64,000 nucleotides of DNA from Chlorokybus atmophyticus. Lineage: Eukaryota > Streptophyta > Chlorokybophyceae > Chlorokybales > Chlorokybaceae. The position numbers and the translations under genes are program-made. The notes under the pieces were generated by a model that had not been told where the DNA came from, searched no databases, and saw only the letters and a program-made list of their open reading frames with translations. How positions within the stretch are numbered: the stretch's first letter is position 1; every line of letters starts with the position of its first letter. The stretch lies in assembly GCA_009103225.1 (NCBI GenBank), contig RHPI01002503.1:947124-1011123 (forward strand), given 5' to 3'. Of this stretch, positions 25,700 to 36,315 are shown in pieces.

Positions 25700-28600
25700 G
25701 CTTAGTAGGCATGGCTTGTTGGAAAGCTCGAGTCGTGAGCTAAACATCGCAACTTAGAGCACGTTAAAAGGCTGAGTATTGTGCACGCGGTGCTTGCAAA
25801 TGTAGACGTGTGTAGAAACTAGCGGGGTATAAAATCCCTTGACTTGTATGACATTAATGGCAGTAGCAGTCATGCTCTTGTGTTGATGTTGTTGGCGTGT
25901 CACTTGCACGTGTGTATGCCAACATTGAGAACCTTTTTAACCGCGGCCTGGCCCGAACCGTCCTTGTCTTGGCTATTGATAAACACGCTGTGGCCTGGGT
26001 GCTGGCGGTGCTGCCTGTAGCTGCCCTGGTTGTGGTGCAGGGGGATTGCGCCCCTGTGTGGCTGGGGTTATTCCTGGCGGCGTAGCCAGTGGCTGTTGCG
26101 GAAACCCTGGAGGACAGGGTGTTTGTGGGCCCGCCTCCCGTGCAGCCTGCTCTTCCACTTATGTCCAGCGTATTGCATGAGCTGCCTCTCTGACCAGTGT
26201 ACCTTCCCATGTGGCTGTTGGGTTGTTAACCACGTCGCTCTAGCGGTGATTCTTACGCGTGGGCTGGAGATACACTGCGTGAAGGAGCCGCGCTCTTATA
26301 TCGTGGGTGATGGTGGGAACCCTTAAGATCCCTGCCATGTAGGCATCTCATCTGCCATTGACCACTCCCACCTCCAGCACCGTTGTTGCTCGCGCCCGCA
26401 CAGTGAAATGAATCTCTGGCCATTGGACATGCTGCCCATAAGCAGCTGCGATGCGTCCGCGCTGCTTCCACCCCTGGCAACCTGAGTATGGCCTCTTGTG
26501 CTCCTTTTAAGGTGTCAGTGGCTGCCGAGGCAACCTCGTCTTATTGCCGTAGCGAGCGCCGGATGGCGTCCAACCAGAACAATCTGTTGTCGAAGGCGAA
26601 CAGGGGGACTGCGGGGTGATTGGTGACTAGCCAAGTCACCAGTCTTGCTTGAGTTGCATTACCACCTTCTCGCATCCCCAACATCCATCTAAGGCCGATG
26701 CCTTCTTGTCGGTGCAGCATGGTTGCTTGTCGCAACAGGGCAGTGCGAAATTGCTGTTCCCCAATTTAACCTGCTCCATCTCGTTGTGTCCACCCTTGCG
26801 GTGTGAGGTAGCCTCTCCCTTGATCACGTTGATTGTTAGGCAAGTCTTCTAACAAGGCGGGTAGCAGCGGGGCGATTACCCCCCTGGTTTGTTGGGCCAG
26901 CGCCCTCGTCTGGTCAATGTCGGGCCCACCAACGAGAGGTGTCGTACTACATGATGGGCCAGCGGCTGTGGGTTAAAGAACGCCAGTATGAGCAAGGGCG
27001 TGCGCTCTTGCGTTGATTGCTGCCGCTTGGTCCTGTCGCCAGGTGAACACCTGTTCCAACGCGGTGCGCTGATGAAGTCGAACGGTATTGAAGGGGCTCA
27101 GTGCTTCGTTGTCACCCAGAGGCATGTCGGCTGTATCAGCGATGTGCTGCTGTACGTTGGGTGGCCGGTCCCAATACGTGTCCAGTGGGCTAGGCTCAAA
27201 GGGTTTATGACGGACTGGTGCGGGTTGGTGTGGCGCCGTCTGCATGTCGTTATGCAGAGTTCAGAGCAGCTGCAGTGCCAACTCTAGTACAACAGGTGTT
27301 TTGACTACAAAGACACAGTCTCGCATGGGAGGTGCCGTGCCGGCGAGGATTTCATCCTCCAGTTGCCGCTGAGTTTAATCTAGCAGCGTGTGATATTCAG
27401 GCAGTGGGAAGACTCGGTCACTGCGTTCAACGCGTGTTGTGTGCTCCCCTCCGCGCCCAAAAGCAATGGTAGTGGGAGCTGCTCCACGCATGATGGTCTC
27501 CCAAGCACGCTCAGCTTGCTGACCTCGCGGGACAGCTTGAGTGACGTCGAGGGCGGGCAATGTAGCTGCGCGTGTTGCTGTAGTGGCAGCAGGCTCGACG
27601 ATGGCACTGCCGATGGTGGCGAGAGTGCCGCTCAATGGCGCGAGAGTGGTCTCAACTTGCTGCTTGCTGACACAGGTGGTCCTGCAGTTGAAGCGGGACC
27701 GGTGCGACCTATTGCTGCAGGGTCGGTGACAGCAGTGGCTGTTGCCGGCGTGCTCAGCAGTGTTGGCGTTACGGCGCTCACTGGTATACCAACTTCTGGT
27801 AAAATTGGACTAGTTGCTACTGATGTTGACGGAGTCGACGTCGTAGCCGGTGTAACTGTTGCTGCTGGTGCTGCACCACTGGTGGCTTTAGAGGAGGTAG
27901 CTGCTGACGATGTTGCGGTTTCCCCTCGAACTTGTCGGGATGGTTGAACACGCGACGGAGTGCTGGTGTCTCTCGTGCCCTTTTTAGCCATCAGTGCCCA
28001 CTGGGCAGAGTAACAGGCGCGGTAGTCCTGCTCCTTGTCTTCCTCCAAGCGTGCCATACGCGCCATGAGGGCAGCCACATGGTCATCAGCTAGCGGGTTG
28101 GCTGGAGCAACAGCAGCAGCGCGCGGACGTCCTTCCAGTCCCTTGCGCTGAGGAGGGTGATTCTTCCCCCAATAGCCTTGCTCTTCCTTGCGAGCGTTGG
28201 CGTAGCTGTTGTTGTTGTTATGGCCTCCGGTGTGATTGCTGTTGTAGCCACCAGAGTTGTTGCCGTTGTGGCCGCTAGTGTTGTTGCTGTTGTAGCTGTT
28301 GACGGGTCTCAACTCAGGGAACTTGAGCCAGCAGACTCCAAGTAGTCTGTCTTGTGACAGTAGTCGCAGACCAGAGTTGAGTACTTTTTGGTGCACTCCT
28401 TTTTATAATGCCCATGCCGTCCACAGTGATGACACAGCACAGGGGCAGGCAAAGCCGTATGTGCTGACCGTTTCCCTTCATCGCGTGCTGGTGGAGCGTC
28501 CCGGCCACGTTCGCGGCGAGAAGGCTCAACAGTCGTGCTGGCTACAAGCCGTGAGGCGCTGCGGTTGGTGTCAAGCACTGCCTTCTCATATACCAAGCGC

Positions 28601-29772
28601 TTATGGATGGCTTGTGCAGTCTCAAAAGCTTCCTTGAGCGTGTAGCCAAGGGGCCTGCTGTAGTTCAGGGTCAGGCGCGTCGACTCGCTTAGGGTGGCAT
28701 CCAACTCATTGACATATACCACTGCAGCAGCCTTGTCACTGACGATCTTGTAGTCAGTGTCCTTCAACAGACCTTCCGGTCTAGAGTACAGGCGTACAGG
28801 GTCCTCATTGGGCTTGCGTCAGAACCGCCTCAACTCCTCCACTTTGCTAGTGGTCTGCGGTGGGAAGGTGCGACGACGTGCAGCGTATAGATCCTTGAGT
28901 GGAGAGTCAGCGATGGCAGCACCTACAGTGATGGCTGGTGCGCGCAGTGCAACAAACCCGAGGGTGAAAGCACTGCCTCCCGCACGAGAGCCAGGTGTTG
29001 CCAAAGGTAGGGGTGTGCCCACCTCAACGGCTGCAGTTCGTTGTGCTTCAAGGATGGCAGCAGAACGCTCCAGAATCCGGGCCCGTCGCGTGGCCGTCTT
29101 GATCTCAATCTCTGCAGGGGTCAGGTTGACAATCACCAACTCAGGTTCCTCCTCTGCTCTGTTAATGGCTGCCGCTATGGACAACCCGGTGATTGCAGCC
29201 GGAGTGGCAGGTGGAAAGACGGCTGCTGGACTGTGCAGTGATGCAGATGCTATGGTACTAACAAGCTCGCCATAACCATCAACTCAATGCAGCAACAGAC
29301 TTTCAGACATCATGTGCTTCATGGTCCAGATATTGAGCAGCAATATAAAAAGAGATCTCATCTGATAGTCTTTGTTCTTCAGAGCCTTCTGTCGCATCAT
29401 GGAGTGGAACTTGATGATGGATTCCTCCAGCGAGGTAGTGCAAGCACGTCCGGAGAAGCGTAGGGACGTGGTTGAGCTGGAAAACTCCATCTCATAGTCG
29501 TCACTGTCGGATGAGAGTGGGGAAGCTCGATGCCGTGGAGTGGACAGGGACGGAGTACAGTTGGAGACAGAATGTGAGCCTCTGCTGCTACGATCGTTGC
29601 TCCCGTCGCTGGTCCGCTCGTAGATGAGGTTGGGAGTTAGGCTCCAGCTGCTGAGGTCACCCTCGTTCATTGGAGAGAACGGGGTGGGCCTGCTTATACA
29701 GCTAGTCCAAAGGTGAAAGTGTATGCAGGGTGGAGTGTTGTGCTCTACTGCCTGTCTCGATGCCGCTACCAC
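25700..29772 (-). pseudogene. Gag and spacer region of the methyltransferase retroelement
   Basis: Gag-like frames include a serine-rich block near 29.5 kb (SSDSDDYEMEFSSS), a helical block near 29.1–28.5 kb (ARILERSAAILEAQR; SRPLGYTLKEAFETAQAIHK) and two zinc knuckle-like motifs (CHHCGRHGHYKKEC, then CDYCHK) near 28.4 kb. An Asn/Gly/His-rich linker and a long Thr/Ala/Pro-rich tract follow to 27.6 kb. Between 27.4 and 25.7 kb only short, broken open frames remain. Several stops are one transition away from a sense codon. The zinc knuckles are the strong evidence; the rest is positional. Confidence 0.65.
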
Positions 29773-29780
29773 TCACCACA

Positions 29781-29785
29781 CTAGT
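29781..29785. repeat. Target-site duplication CTAGT (left)
   Basis: Five bases directly before the 5' LTR; the same five follow the 3' LTR at 36843-36847. Confidence 0.9.
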
Positions 29786-30003
29786 TGTAACGGGAGCAAT
29801 AATAATAGGGGTATTATTGCTACCTGAATAACACATTTTGTATGAATAAGTATTTAAATATGCTTATTTATACCTCTTTTCTACGGTTCCTCGCTTATTA
29901 AAGGCTATGATGCTTTATCATAGCTTAAATAAGTCCCAATGGGTGTAGAACCGCTTATTCAAGCCTATTTAGTGTCACATTTGATATAATGTGATCACTA
30001 TCT

Positions 30004-30063
30004 CGTTAGGTACCTTACGATAGGTATCTTTGGATAGGTACCTTATCGATAGGTACCTTATCT
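30004..30063 (+). promoter_or_regulatory. Repeated ATAGGTACCTTA-like motifs in the LTR U3
   Basis: Four imperfect copies of TAGGTACCTTA or its variant TAGGTATCTTT lie in tandem, with GGTACC palindromic cores, upstream of the TATA box. The arrangement suggests transcription-factor sites or an enhancer. The same cluster is kept in the 3' LTR and, changed at several bases, in the older LTR at 38.9 kb. Confidence 0.5.
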
Positions 30064-30168
30064 GAGCTGTGATTGGCTCACGCTAGATTTCCTAACCTAC
30101 CCTATCTGTAGGGTCGATGTCTAGTTGTGAGTTAATTATCGAGAGTTATATAGTTGATATACTCTTGA

Positions 30169-30175
30169 TATAAAA
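30169..30175 (+). promoter_or_regulatory. LTR TATA box
   Basis: TATAAAA within the 5' LTR, about 140 bp before its end. Position and sequence suit the U3/R boundary promoter of the element. Confidence 0.6.
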
Positions 30176-30313
30176 GGTCACATCAATCTGATGTGGGGAC
30201 TTTCAGTTCTCTGCTCAGTGGCGGCCACGCCGTTGAAAGGCTTGTCATAGGCGGTGTGGGTGTTGGGGTAGAGGATTGAAGGGGCATCACCGGCGACGGT
30301 GGTGCTGTTACAT

Positions 30314-30327
30314 TGGTATCCAGGAGC
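30314..30327 (+). other. Primer-binding site, initiator-Met tRNA type
   Basis: TGGTATCCAGGAGC begins one base after the LTR. It resembles the 3' complement of plant initiator methionine tRNA (TGGTATCAGAGC) with small changes. A similar site follows the older LTR at 39424. Confidence 0.65.
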
Positions 30328-31250
30328 TGGGGGGTGACGTGGGTACTTATAGGGGGCGGCGACCTGCTTTCGGCCAATCAGAAGGCGTCGGCGGCGGCCT
30401 CCTATTCGTCCACGCAGCCCAAGCTTCAAGTTCGCTTCCCTGCGCTACCTCCACGTTGAAGCCACCTATCAAAGAGGCGGCCTCTCCACGTGTGAGGTAC
30501 CATCACACGTCGGTGACTTGCCTGCTTGCCTGCTTGTCAGCTGCTTGCCAGGTGCTTGCCAGGTGCACGTGTGTACTTTCATGCACATCACACAGTGGCT
30601 TGCCAGTGCACTATCATTGCTTGCAGTGATTGCCTGTCATTGCATGCGGTGATTGCGGCTTGCTAGTGTGCCATCACTGTTTGTCACACTTAGTGCACTG
30701 TCATTGCTTGCAGTGATTGCCTGTCATTGCATGCGGTGATTGCTTGTCATTGTGCTTGCCAGTGCATGTCACAGTTAGTCACCGTGCGGCTTGCCTGTTG
30801 CATGCCTGTGGCTTGCCTGTTGCATGCCTGTGACGTACCTGTGACCTGCCAGCGGCTTTGCCGGGTCGTTTGACCCGGGTCCGTAAGTTCCAAACCAAAC
30901 TGTTCCCAAACCCTCCCCCTCTGGCTTCGGCCTGGAGATCGGGACTTGGTTAGGACAGTTGTGGGGAGGTTCTAGGACAATCTGTTCCCAAACCCTGTTA
31001 GTCTGAAACCCTCCCCCTCTGGCTTCGGCCTGGAGATTGGGACTTGGTTGAGGACAACACAGGGTTAGGACATTCTGGTCCCACTCAGACTTGTTCTGTT
31101 TGGTGACACTCCAGATCCAACCTTTCCTATTTTGGGACTGGTTTGGACTCTGTTTGGGACTTTTACAACTTGGGGTCATTTTGATCCTCTCGTTAAACCT
31201 GGTCCATTGGTGAGGTTCTCACCATCCCATTCTGCCTGTTTTGCAGGCAA
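30328..31250 (+). other. Long leader between primer-binding site and gag, with internal repeats
   Basis: No coding potential is supported. It contains repeated TTGCAGTGATTGCCTGTCATT units (about 30618-30745) and a duplicated block (about 30907-30956 and 31009-31055) with a CTCTGGCTTCGGCCTGGAGA core that can form a stem. This could be the packaging or dimerisation region. Confidence 0.55.
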
Positions 31251-32436
31251 ATGGAAGAAAACTCGGTGCCCACCTCAAAAGGGGAGAGCTCAGAAAAAGA
31301 GCAACTTTCCCGTGAGGAGGAATTTCCATCCATGGAAGATATTCCGAATCCGGATGATGCACCTGATGAGTCTCAAGCTGCTAAAGCTGCGGAAGCTTCA
31401 GTGGATGATAGATCACCTTCCATATTCCCTGCGTTTTCTATTCGCATGACACAGCAGGACTTGATGGAGCATTTTCTTAGCACCTATGATCAGGACCCTC
31501 GTGAGGCAATTGTCTCATTCGTGAACTTTCTCTTCCTATTGGCAGAAAAAGTTTCAAAGCTCACCACCTTTATGGGGCGAGATTGGGAGGGGCAGATGGG
31601 TGAAGGCAAACGTGTTCTGAATATGATCGAGCGTCTGCAGCGTGCTGACGGTGGTCCACCTGTTCAAGCACTTGCTCGTCCTGCCGAGTTTGTTCCCAAC
31701 AAGCAAGCGGCCATCTTCGACTGGCTTGTGAAGTTGCGACACTATGTCAACTCCCTTCACATTTTTAAGGAGGGGAAATTGCGTGTAGCTGAGTTGCTGA
31801 TCCCAAACGATGCTTTGGCAGAGTGGTACCGCCGTAAGCTACGGGATACCAACCTCGGGCGGGAAGTAAATCAGTTGTGCTTGTTCATGGAGCAGCGCTA
31901 TGGTGGCGCAGATCCTGCCCAGGTTGCTCGCAACCAGCTGCACAACCTGCGTCAGAACGGGCGTCCGGTTCAGCAGTATATCCAGGATTTTCAGTCGTTT
32001 GTCAGCAAGATCAATGCTGGCAAACTACCTATCAGTGATGCTGATCAGCTGGATATGTTCAGGCGTGGCTTGGACACAGATCTCGTGCAGCATGTGGCCG
32101 TCAACCCCGCGAGTTTGCAAGAGTGGNTAAGAGAGGGCCTCGACGGATTTACCAATGCTGATGCAGATGGTTGCTGCTGTGGACAGTGTAAAACGCTCTC
32201 ACGCCAACATGCAAACCACGGCAAAAGAGGCAGCCCCGGTTTCAGCTGCAAAGCGCCCGGCCACTGGCAACAAACCTTTTGTGAAAAAGGCGAAACCATC
32301 TCATCCTGCTGGCCCCTACAATGCGGCCAAATCCATCATCACTTGCAGTTTCTGCAAGAAGACAGGTCATGGGGAGGCTACGTGCTATGCAAAACAGAAT
32401 GCACAGAAGGCCAAGCAGCAGAGAGAAAAGAAATAG
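31251..32436 (+). CDS. Gag polyprotein of the chromodomain retrotransposon
   Basis: Translation starts at ATG 31251 (MEENSVPTSKGE) with an acidic N-terminus. A typical Ty3/gypsy capsid helix region follows (EWYRRKLRD; FMEQRYGGADPAQVARNQL; GRPVQQYIQDFQSFV; DMFRRGL). The frame changes by one at the single N (32127) and continues as RASTDLPMLMQMVAAVDSVK to a CCHC zinc knuckle CSFCKKTGHGEATC, ending QREKK before TAG at 32434-32436. The N is most likely a gap placeholder, so the frame change is probably not biological. Gag forms the virus-like particle and binds genomic RNA. Confidence 0.92.
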
Positions 32437-35400
32437 GAATTGTCCGTGGTTGGTAGCTTAGTCGAGCAGAACGACTTTAAAAACTCTGTACTTCTTGATA
32501 AAGTTTCCTCTCTTTGCGATGTATCAGATGTATGGACTGATATGAGCACACCACCTGTGTTGAGAAATGCAAACGGTTGTGTTTTAATCAATGTTCCATT
32601 CTCTGAATTAGTAACTGCTGTTAAGCACTTACACGAGTTGCAATTACAACATGCTATCACTGCATGTGTAGTTATCCCTCGATATCATGGCCCGTGGTCG
32701 CGATTGTTGAAAGGGGGAGAAGTAATCATGCAACTCTCACGCAAAGATACAGGAGCTTCACCATTGCAAGTGATCTTTATCAAGTCTGCTACCAATCACG
32801 GCACTCCGATATTAGCTACATTTGATGGTCACTCAGTGCCACTCAAATGGAGATTTGAGAGTCAACTTATGGGTACACCATGTACAGCATTGATTGATAC
32901 TGGTGCAAACCATAACTTTGTTGAACATGCTTGGGTGAAACGTAATAACATTCCTTTCACACCAGTCACGTCATATGTACGTGCTGCTGGTTCCACTCTC
33001 AATGCAATGGGAGAGGTAAAAGGGCGTTTTGTTATTAATGGCCATATAACCCGACCAGCCTTCATCGTGGTGGATATTGGTATCCCCGGGGTGGATGTTG
33101 TTTTAGGGGAACAATGGCACACTGAAGCAGGTTTACAATTAGACTCTCGAGCCAATACGTGCACCCTTCGTAAAGGGAAACGTAGGATGACTTTAACAGC
33201 ATCTGTACTCGCACGTATACCACGCGATAATGTTTCGCTCCTCTCTGCTATGCAATTGAAACGTTGCATGCGTAAACGTGAGGAAGTATACTTACTGCAC
33301 TTACGACAGGTGGAAACACCTGCTGAACAGGCTATCAGTGACCCTGTGGTGCAGTCACTTACGGAACAATACGCAGATGTATTTCAGGATGAACTCCCAG
33401 AGTTGCCTCCCGATCGAAACATACATCATACCATTCCGTTAGAGGAGGGGGCAAAGCCACCTTGGCGGCCTATATACAGGCTAAGTCCCTTAGAACACGC
33501 GGAGATGGAAAAACAGCTCAAAGAGTTATTGGACAAAGGTTTAATAACAAAGAGCATATCTCCTTTTGGTGCACCAATTTTGTTTGTGCCCAAAAAGAAT
33601 GGCAAGCTACGCATGTGTATTGATTACCGTGCGTTGAACAAGGTCACTGTGAAAAACAGATACCCTTTGCCTCGGATTGATGATTTGTTTGATAAGCTGT
33701 CAGGTGCAACAGTGTTCAGCACGCTGGATTTGACCAGTGGTTATCATCAAATCAAAATCCACCCGTCGGATATACAAAAAACTGCATTTCGCACCCCACT
33801 AGGACACTTTGAGTATAAAGTGTTACCATTTGGGTTAACAAATGCACCGGCTACATTTCAGACAGCAATGAACGCGGTATTTGCTGATGAATTGTACAAG
33901 TTTGTACTGGTATATCTAGACGACATTATTGTGTTCAGCAAAACCCGGGAGGACCACCACAGGCATGTGGAATTGGTTCTAGCTAAGTTACGCGAACACA
34001 AATTCTATGCCAACCTGTCCAAATGCAACTTTGCAAAGGATGAACTACCCTTTTTAGGGCATGTGATTGGCAAAGAAGGATTGAAACCAGATCCTCAAAA
34101 GGTGTGTGCGGTAAAGGATTGGCCACCACCCAAGGATGTACATCAGTTACGTGCTTTCTTGGGGCTAGCCAATTATTTCCGCAAGTTCATGCGAGCATAT
34201 TCTGGCATGGCAAACCCTTTAACATCTTTACTAAGAAAAGATGTTAAATTTGTGTGGACGGAGGCACACGAGGTTGCTTTTACACGCATTAAAGATGCAT
34301 TAACACAAGCCCCTGTGTTAGCCTTCCCCGACCACACCAAGCCTTTTGTGGTGATCAGTGATGCTTCCACCATTGGGTGTGGGGCAGTCCTTCTACAAGA
34401 TGACAGACCATGTGCATATGAAAGCAGAAAGTTCATTCCTGCTGAACGTAATTACACAACCACTGAGCAGGAATTGCTCGGGGTGGTGCACGCGCTGCGC
34501 ACATGGCGTTGCTACTTGGAAGGGGTGGAGTTTTCAGTGATTACTGATCACAACCCGCTCACATTCTTTCATACGCAACAAAATCTGTCGAGGCGGCAAG
34601 CTAGGTGGAATGAATTCATTTCTCGTTTCACTTTCACTTGGCAATACCGTCCGGGTCGCACCAATGTGGCGGATCCACTAAGTCGCAGCCCTGCTCTTTT
34701 GGCACTTACGCGCTCTCGAAGTACGCGTAATGTACAACAGCCTGAAGATCCTTTCTTAAAGGAAGTGTCCGCAGGTTATAACTCAGATGATTGGTTTAGC
34801 AGTCAAACCAACTTGCAACAGCTTACTGCTGTTAGCAATCTGTGGTATAAAGGGGAGCAGTTGGCAATTCCCAACTCGGGCGACTTGCGTAAGCAATGCT
34901 TACATTCAGTGCATGACCCGCCGTATGCTGGGCATTTGGGGAAACACAAAACACTCAAATCTGCGCAACAGTTATACTGGTGGCCGTCAATGTCAGCTGA
35001 CGTGGATCAATATGTTCGCACATGTGACGTGTGTCAACGTAATAAGCCACTACGACAAAAACAAGCGGGATTGCTTAAACCATTGGCAATTCCAGAACAA
35101 AAGTGGGATAGTGTCAGTATGGATTTGATTACTGACCTACCTGAAACAGCAGCTAAATACACTGCTATTGTGGTTTTTGTCGACCGTTTGACTAAAATGG
35201 TGCATTTTGCCCCGTGTTGCACAACTGTAAGTGCACGGGACTTGGCACACTTATTTGTGTCCACGGTCTTTCGCGTTCACGGTATACCGCGTGAACTTGT
35301 CACAGATCGTGATCCTCGTTTTGTCTCCAAGTTTTGGCGAGAAGTCTGTGAATTGTTGGGGGTAAAACAAAGCATGTCGACTGCTTTCCACCCGCAAACG

Positions 35401-36168
35401 GACGGTCAAACTGAGCGAGCAAATCAAATACTGGAAGAAATGCTTCGCCACTATGTGGCTCCTAATCATGCTGATTGGGACAGGTACTTGCCAATGGCAG
35501 AGTTCGCTGTGAACAACGCGTGGCAAGAAAGTGTAAAGGAAACCCCATTTTTCTTAAATTATGGGATTCGCCCAAACACACCAGCGTCATTGCGTGTACC
35601 TCGCAATGCCCTGACTGTGCCAGCGGCAAAGGAATTTGCCACTAATATGCAAGAAAATTTGGCTCGAGCCAAGCTGTGTCTGTCAGAAGCACAGGACAGG
35701 CAAAAAGCTTATGCTGATACACATCGAAAAATGGCCACTTTCGATGTCGGCGATAAAGTTTTGCTTAATGCAAAAAACATAACCATCAAAGGTACGGGTG
35801 CTCGCAAGTTGCTGCCCCGATGGTTAGGTCCTTTCTCTATCACTGATAGAGTTGGTACGCACGCTTATCGACTGCAATTGCCCCCAAGTGTGCGTATACA
35901 CAACGTGTTTCATGTAAACTTGTTGAAACCTTACCGCTCAGACGGTAGAACACAGCCTCCACCACCGCCAGTTGAGGTGGACAGCGAGCTCGAATACGAG
36001 GTGGAAGCTATATTGAACCATAAGCTAAATGGTCGAGGACGCGCAACTCGCTATTTGGTGAAATGGAAAGGGTATGGCCCGGAACATAACAGTTGGGAGC
36101 CCGACAGGCATCTTACGCACTGCCGCGAGTTGCTTCGAGCTTATTGGGATTCATGTCCTGTCCCATAA
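32437..36168 (+). CDS. Pol polyprotein: protease, RT, RNase H, integrase, chromodomain
   Basis: One uninterrupted frame of more than 1240 codons. It contains: protease ALIDTGANHNF; RT VLPFGLTNAPATFQ and YLDDIIVFS (about residues 492-500 counted from 32440); RNase H (VVISDASTIGCGAVLL); an HHCC zinc finger (HSVHDPPYAGHLGKH … CDVCQ); the integrase catalytic triad Asp895, Asp956, Glu992 (spacing 60 and 35); and a C-terminal chromodomain (YLVKWKGYGPEHNSWEP). Pol is in the same frame as the end of gag, separated only by TAG, and has no ATG near its start. Expression by readthrough is likely. The chromodomain places it among chromoviruses, which target methylated-histone chromatin. Confidence 0.95.
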   Translation, partial: ELSVVGSLVEQNDFKNSVLLDKVSSLCDVSDVWTDMSTPPVLRNANGCVLINVPFSELVTAVKHLHELQLQHAITACVVIPRYHGPWSRLLKGGEVIMQLSRKDTGASPLQVIFIKSATNHGTPILATFDGHSVPLKWRFESQLMGTPCTALIDTGANHNFVEHAWVKRNNIPFTPVTSYVRAAGSTLNAMGEVKGRFVINGHITRPAFIVVDIGIPGVDVVLGEQWHTEAGLQLDSRANTCTLRKGKRRMTLTASVLARIPRDNVSLLSAMQLKRCMRKREEVYLLHLRQVETPAEQAISDPVVQSLTEQYADVFQDELPELPPDRNIHHTIPLEEGAKPPWRPIYRLSPLEHAEMEKQLKELLDKGLITKSISPFGAPILFVPKKNGKLRMCIDYRALNKVTVKNRYPLPRIDDLFDKLSGATVFSTLDLTSGYHQIKIHPSDIQKTAFRTPLGHFEYKVLPFGLTNAPATFQTAMNAVFADELYKFVLVYLDDIIVFSKTREDHHRHVELVLAKLREHKFYANLSKCNFAKDELPFLGHVIGKEGLKPDPQKVCAVKDWPPPKDVHQLRAFLGLANYFRKFMRAYSGMANPLTSLLRKDVKFVWTEAHEVAFTRIKDALTQAPVLAFPDHTKPFVVISDASTIGCGAVLLQDDRPCAYESRKFIPAERNYTTTEQELLGVVHALRTWRCYLEGVEFSVITDHNPLTFFHTQQNLSRRQARWNEFISRFTFTWQYRPGRTNVADPLSRSPALLALTRSRSTRNVQQPEDPFLKEVSAGYNSDDWFSSQTNLQQLTAVSNLWYKGEQLAIPNSGDLRKQCLHSVHDPPYAGHLGKHKTLKSAQQLYWWPSMSADVDQYVRTCDVCQRNKPLRQKQAGLLKPLAIPEQKWDSVSMDLITDLPETAAKYTAIVVFVDRLTKMVHFAPCCTTVSARDLAHLFVSTVFRVHGIPRELVTDRDPRFVSKFWREVCELLGVKQSMSTAFHPQTDGQTERANQILEEMLRHYVAPNHADWDRYLPMAEFAVNNAWQESVKETPFFLNYGIRPNTPASLRVPRNALTVPAAKEFATNMQENLARAKLCLSEAQDRQKAYADTHRKMATFDVGDKVLLNAKNITIKGTGARKLLPRWLGPFSITDRVGTHAYRLQLPPSVRIHNVFHVNLLKPYRSDGRTQPPPPPVEVDSELEYEVEAILNHKLNGRGRATRYLVKWKGYGPEHNSWEPDRHLTHCRELLRAYWDSCPVP

Positions 36169-36306
36169 ACTGTGGGCTTGGTTTTATGACAGACTGGCAG
36201 TGCAGTTTCATTACCACCCTGTCATTTCCTGCTATCTCACTGGTTACAATTACTCGAAATCAAGCCTGATCAACTTGAGTTCAACGAGGACGTTGAAAAC
36301 CTAAGT

Positions 36307-36315
36307 GGGGGGGAA
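36307..36315 (+). other. Polypurine tract
   Basis: GGGGGGGAA directly before the 3' LTR start at 36316; this is the usual primer site for plus-strand DNA synthesis. Confidence 0.8.

Larger units (their letters stand above)
19878..29772 (-). mobile_element. Decayed Ty3/gypsy-like retroelement encoding a cytosine methyltransferase, PHD-like and RING fingers
   Basis: Read on the minus strand, the order is: Gag with zinc knuckle; aspartic protease; C5 DNA methyltransferase; reverse transcriptase; RNase H; integrase; a PHD-like finger; a RING finger. RT before integrase is the Ty3/gypsy order. Frameshifts and stops interrupt most domains, so this copy is inactive. I could not find its LTRs. The right edge is cut by the younger element inserted at 29786, whose target duplication (CTAGT) shows that the original flank resumes at 36848. 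Most stops can be explained by C-to-T or G-to-A transitions. Confidence 0.85.
29786..30312 (+). repeat. 5' LTR
   Basis: 527 bp, TG…CA ends within TGTAAC/GTTACA. It contains a TATA box and a cluster of GATAGGTACC-like direct repeats. It matches 36316-36842 except near 30014, 30114 and 30233. Confidence 0.96.

Noticed and set aside
32860-35530. Minus-strand open frames inside pol
   Set aside because: They are antisense shadows of a highly conserved coding frame.
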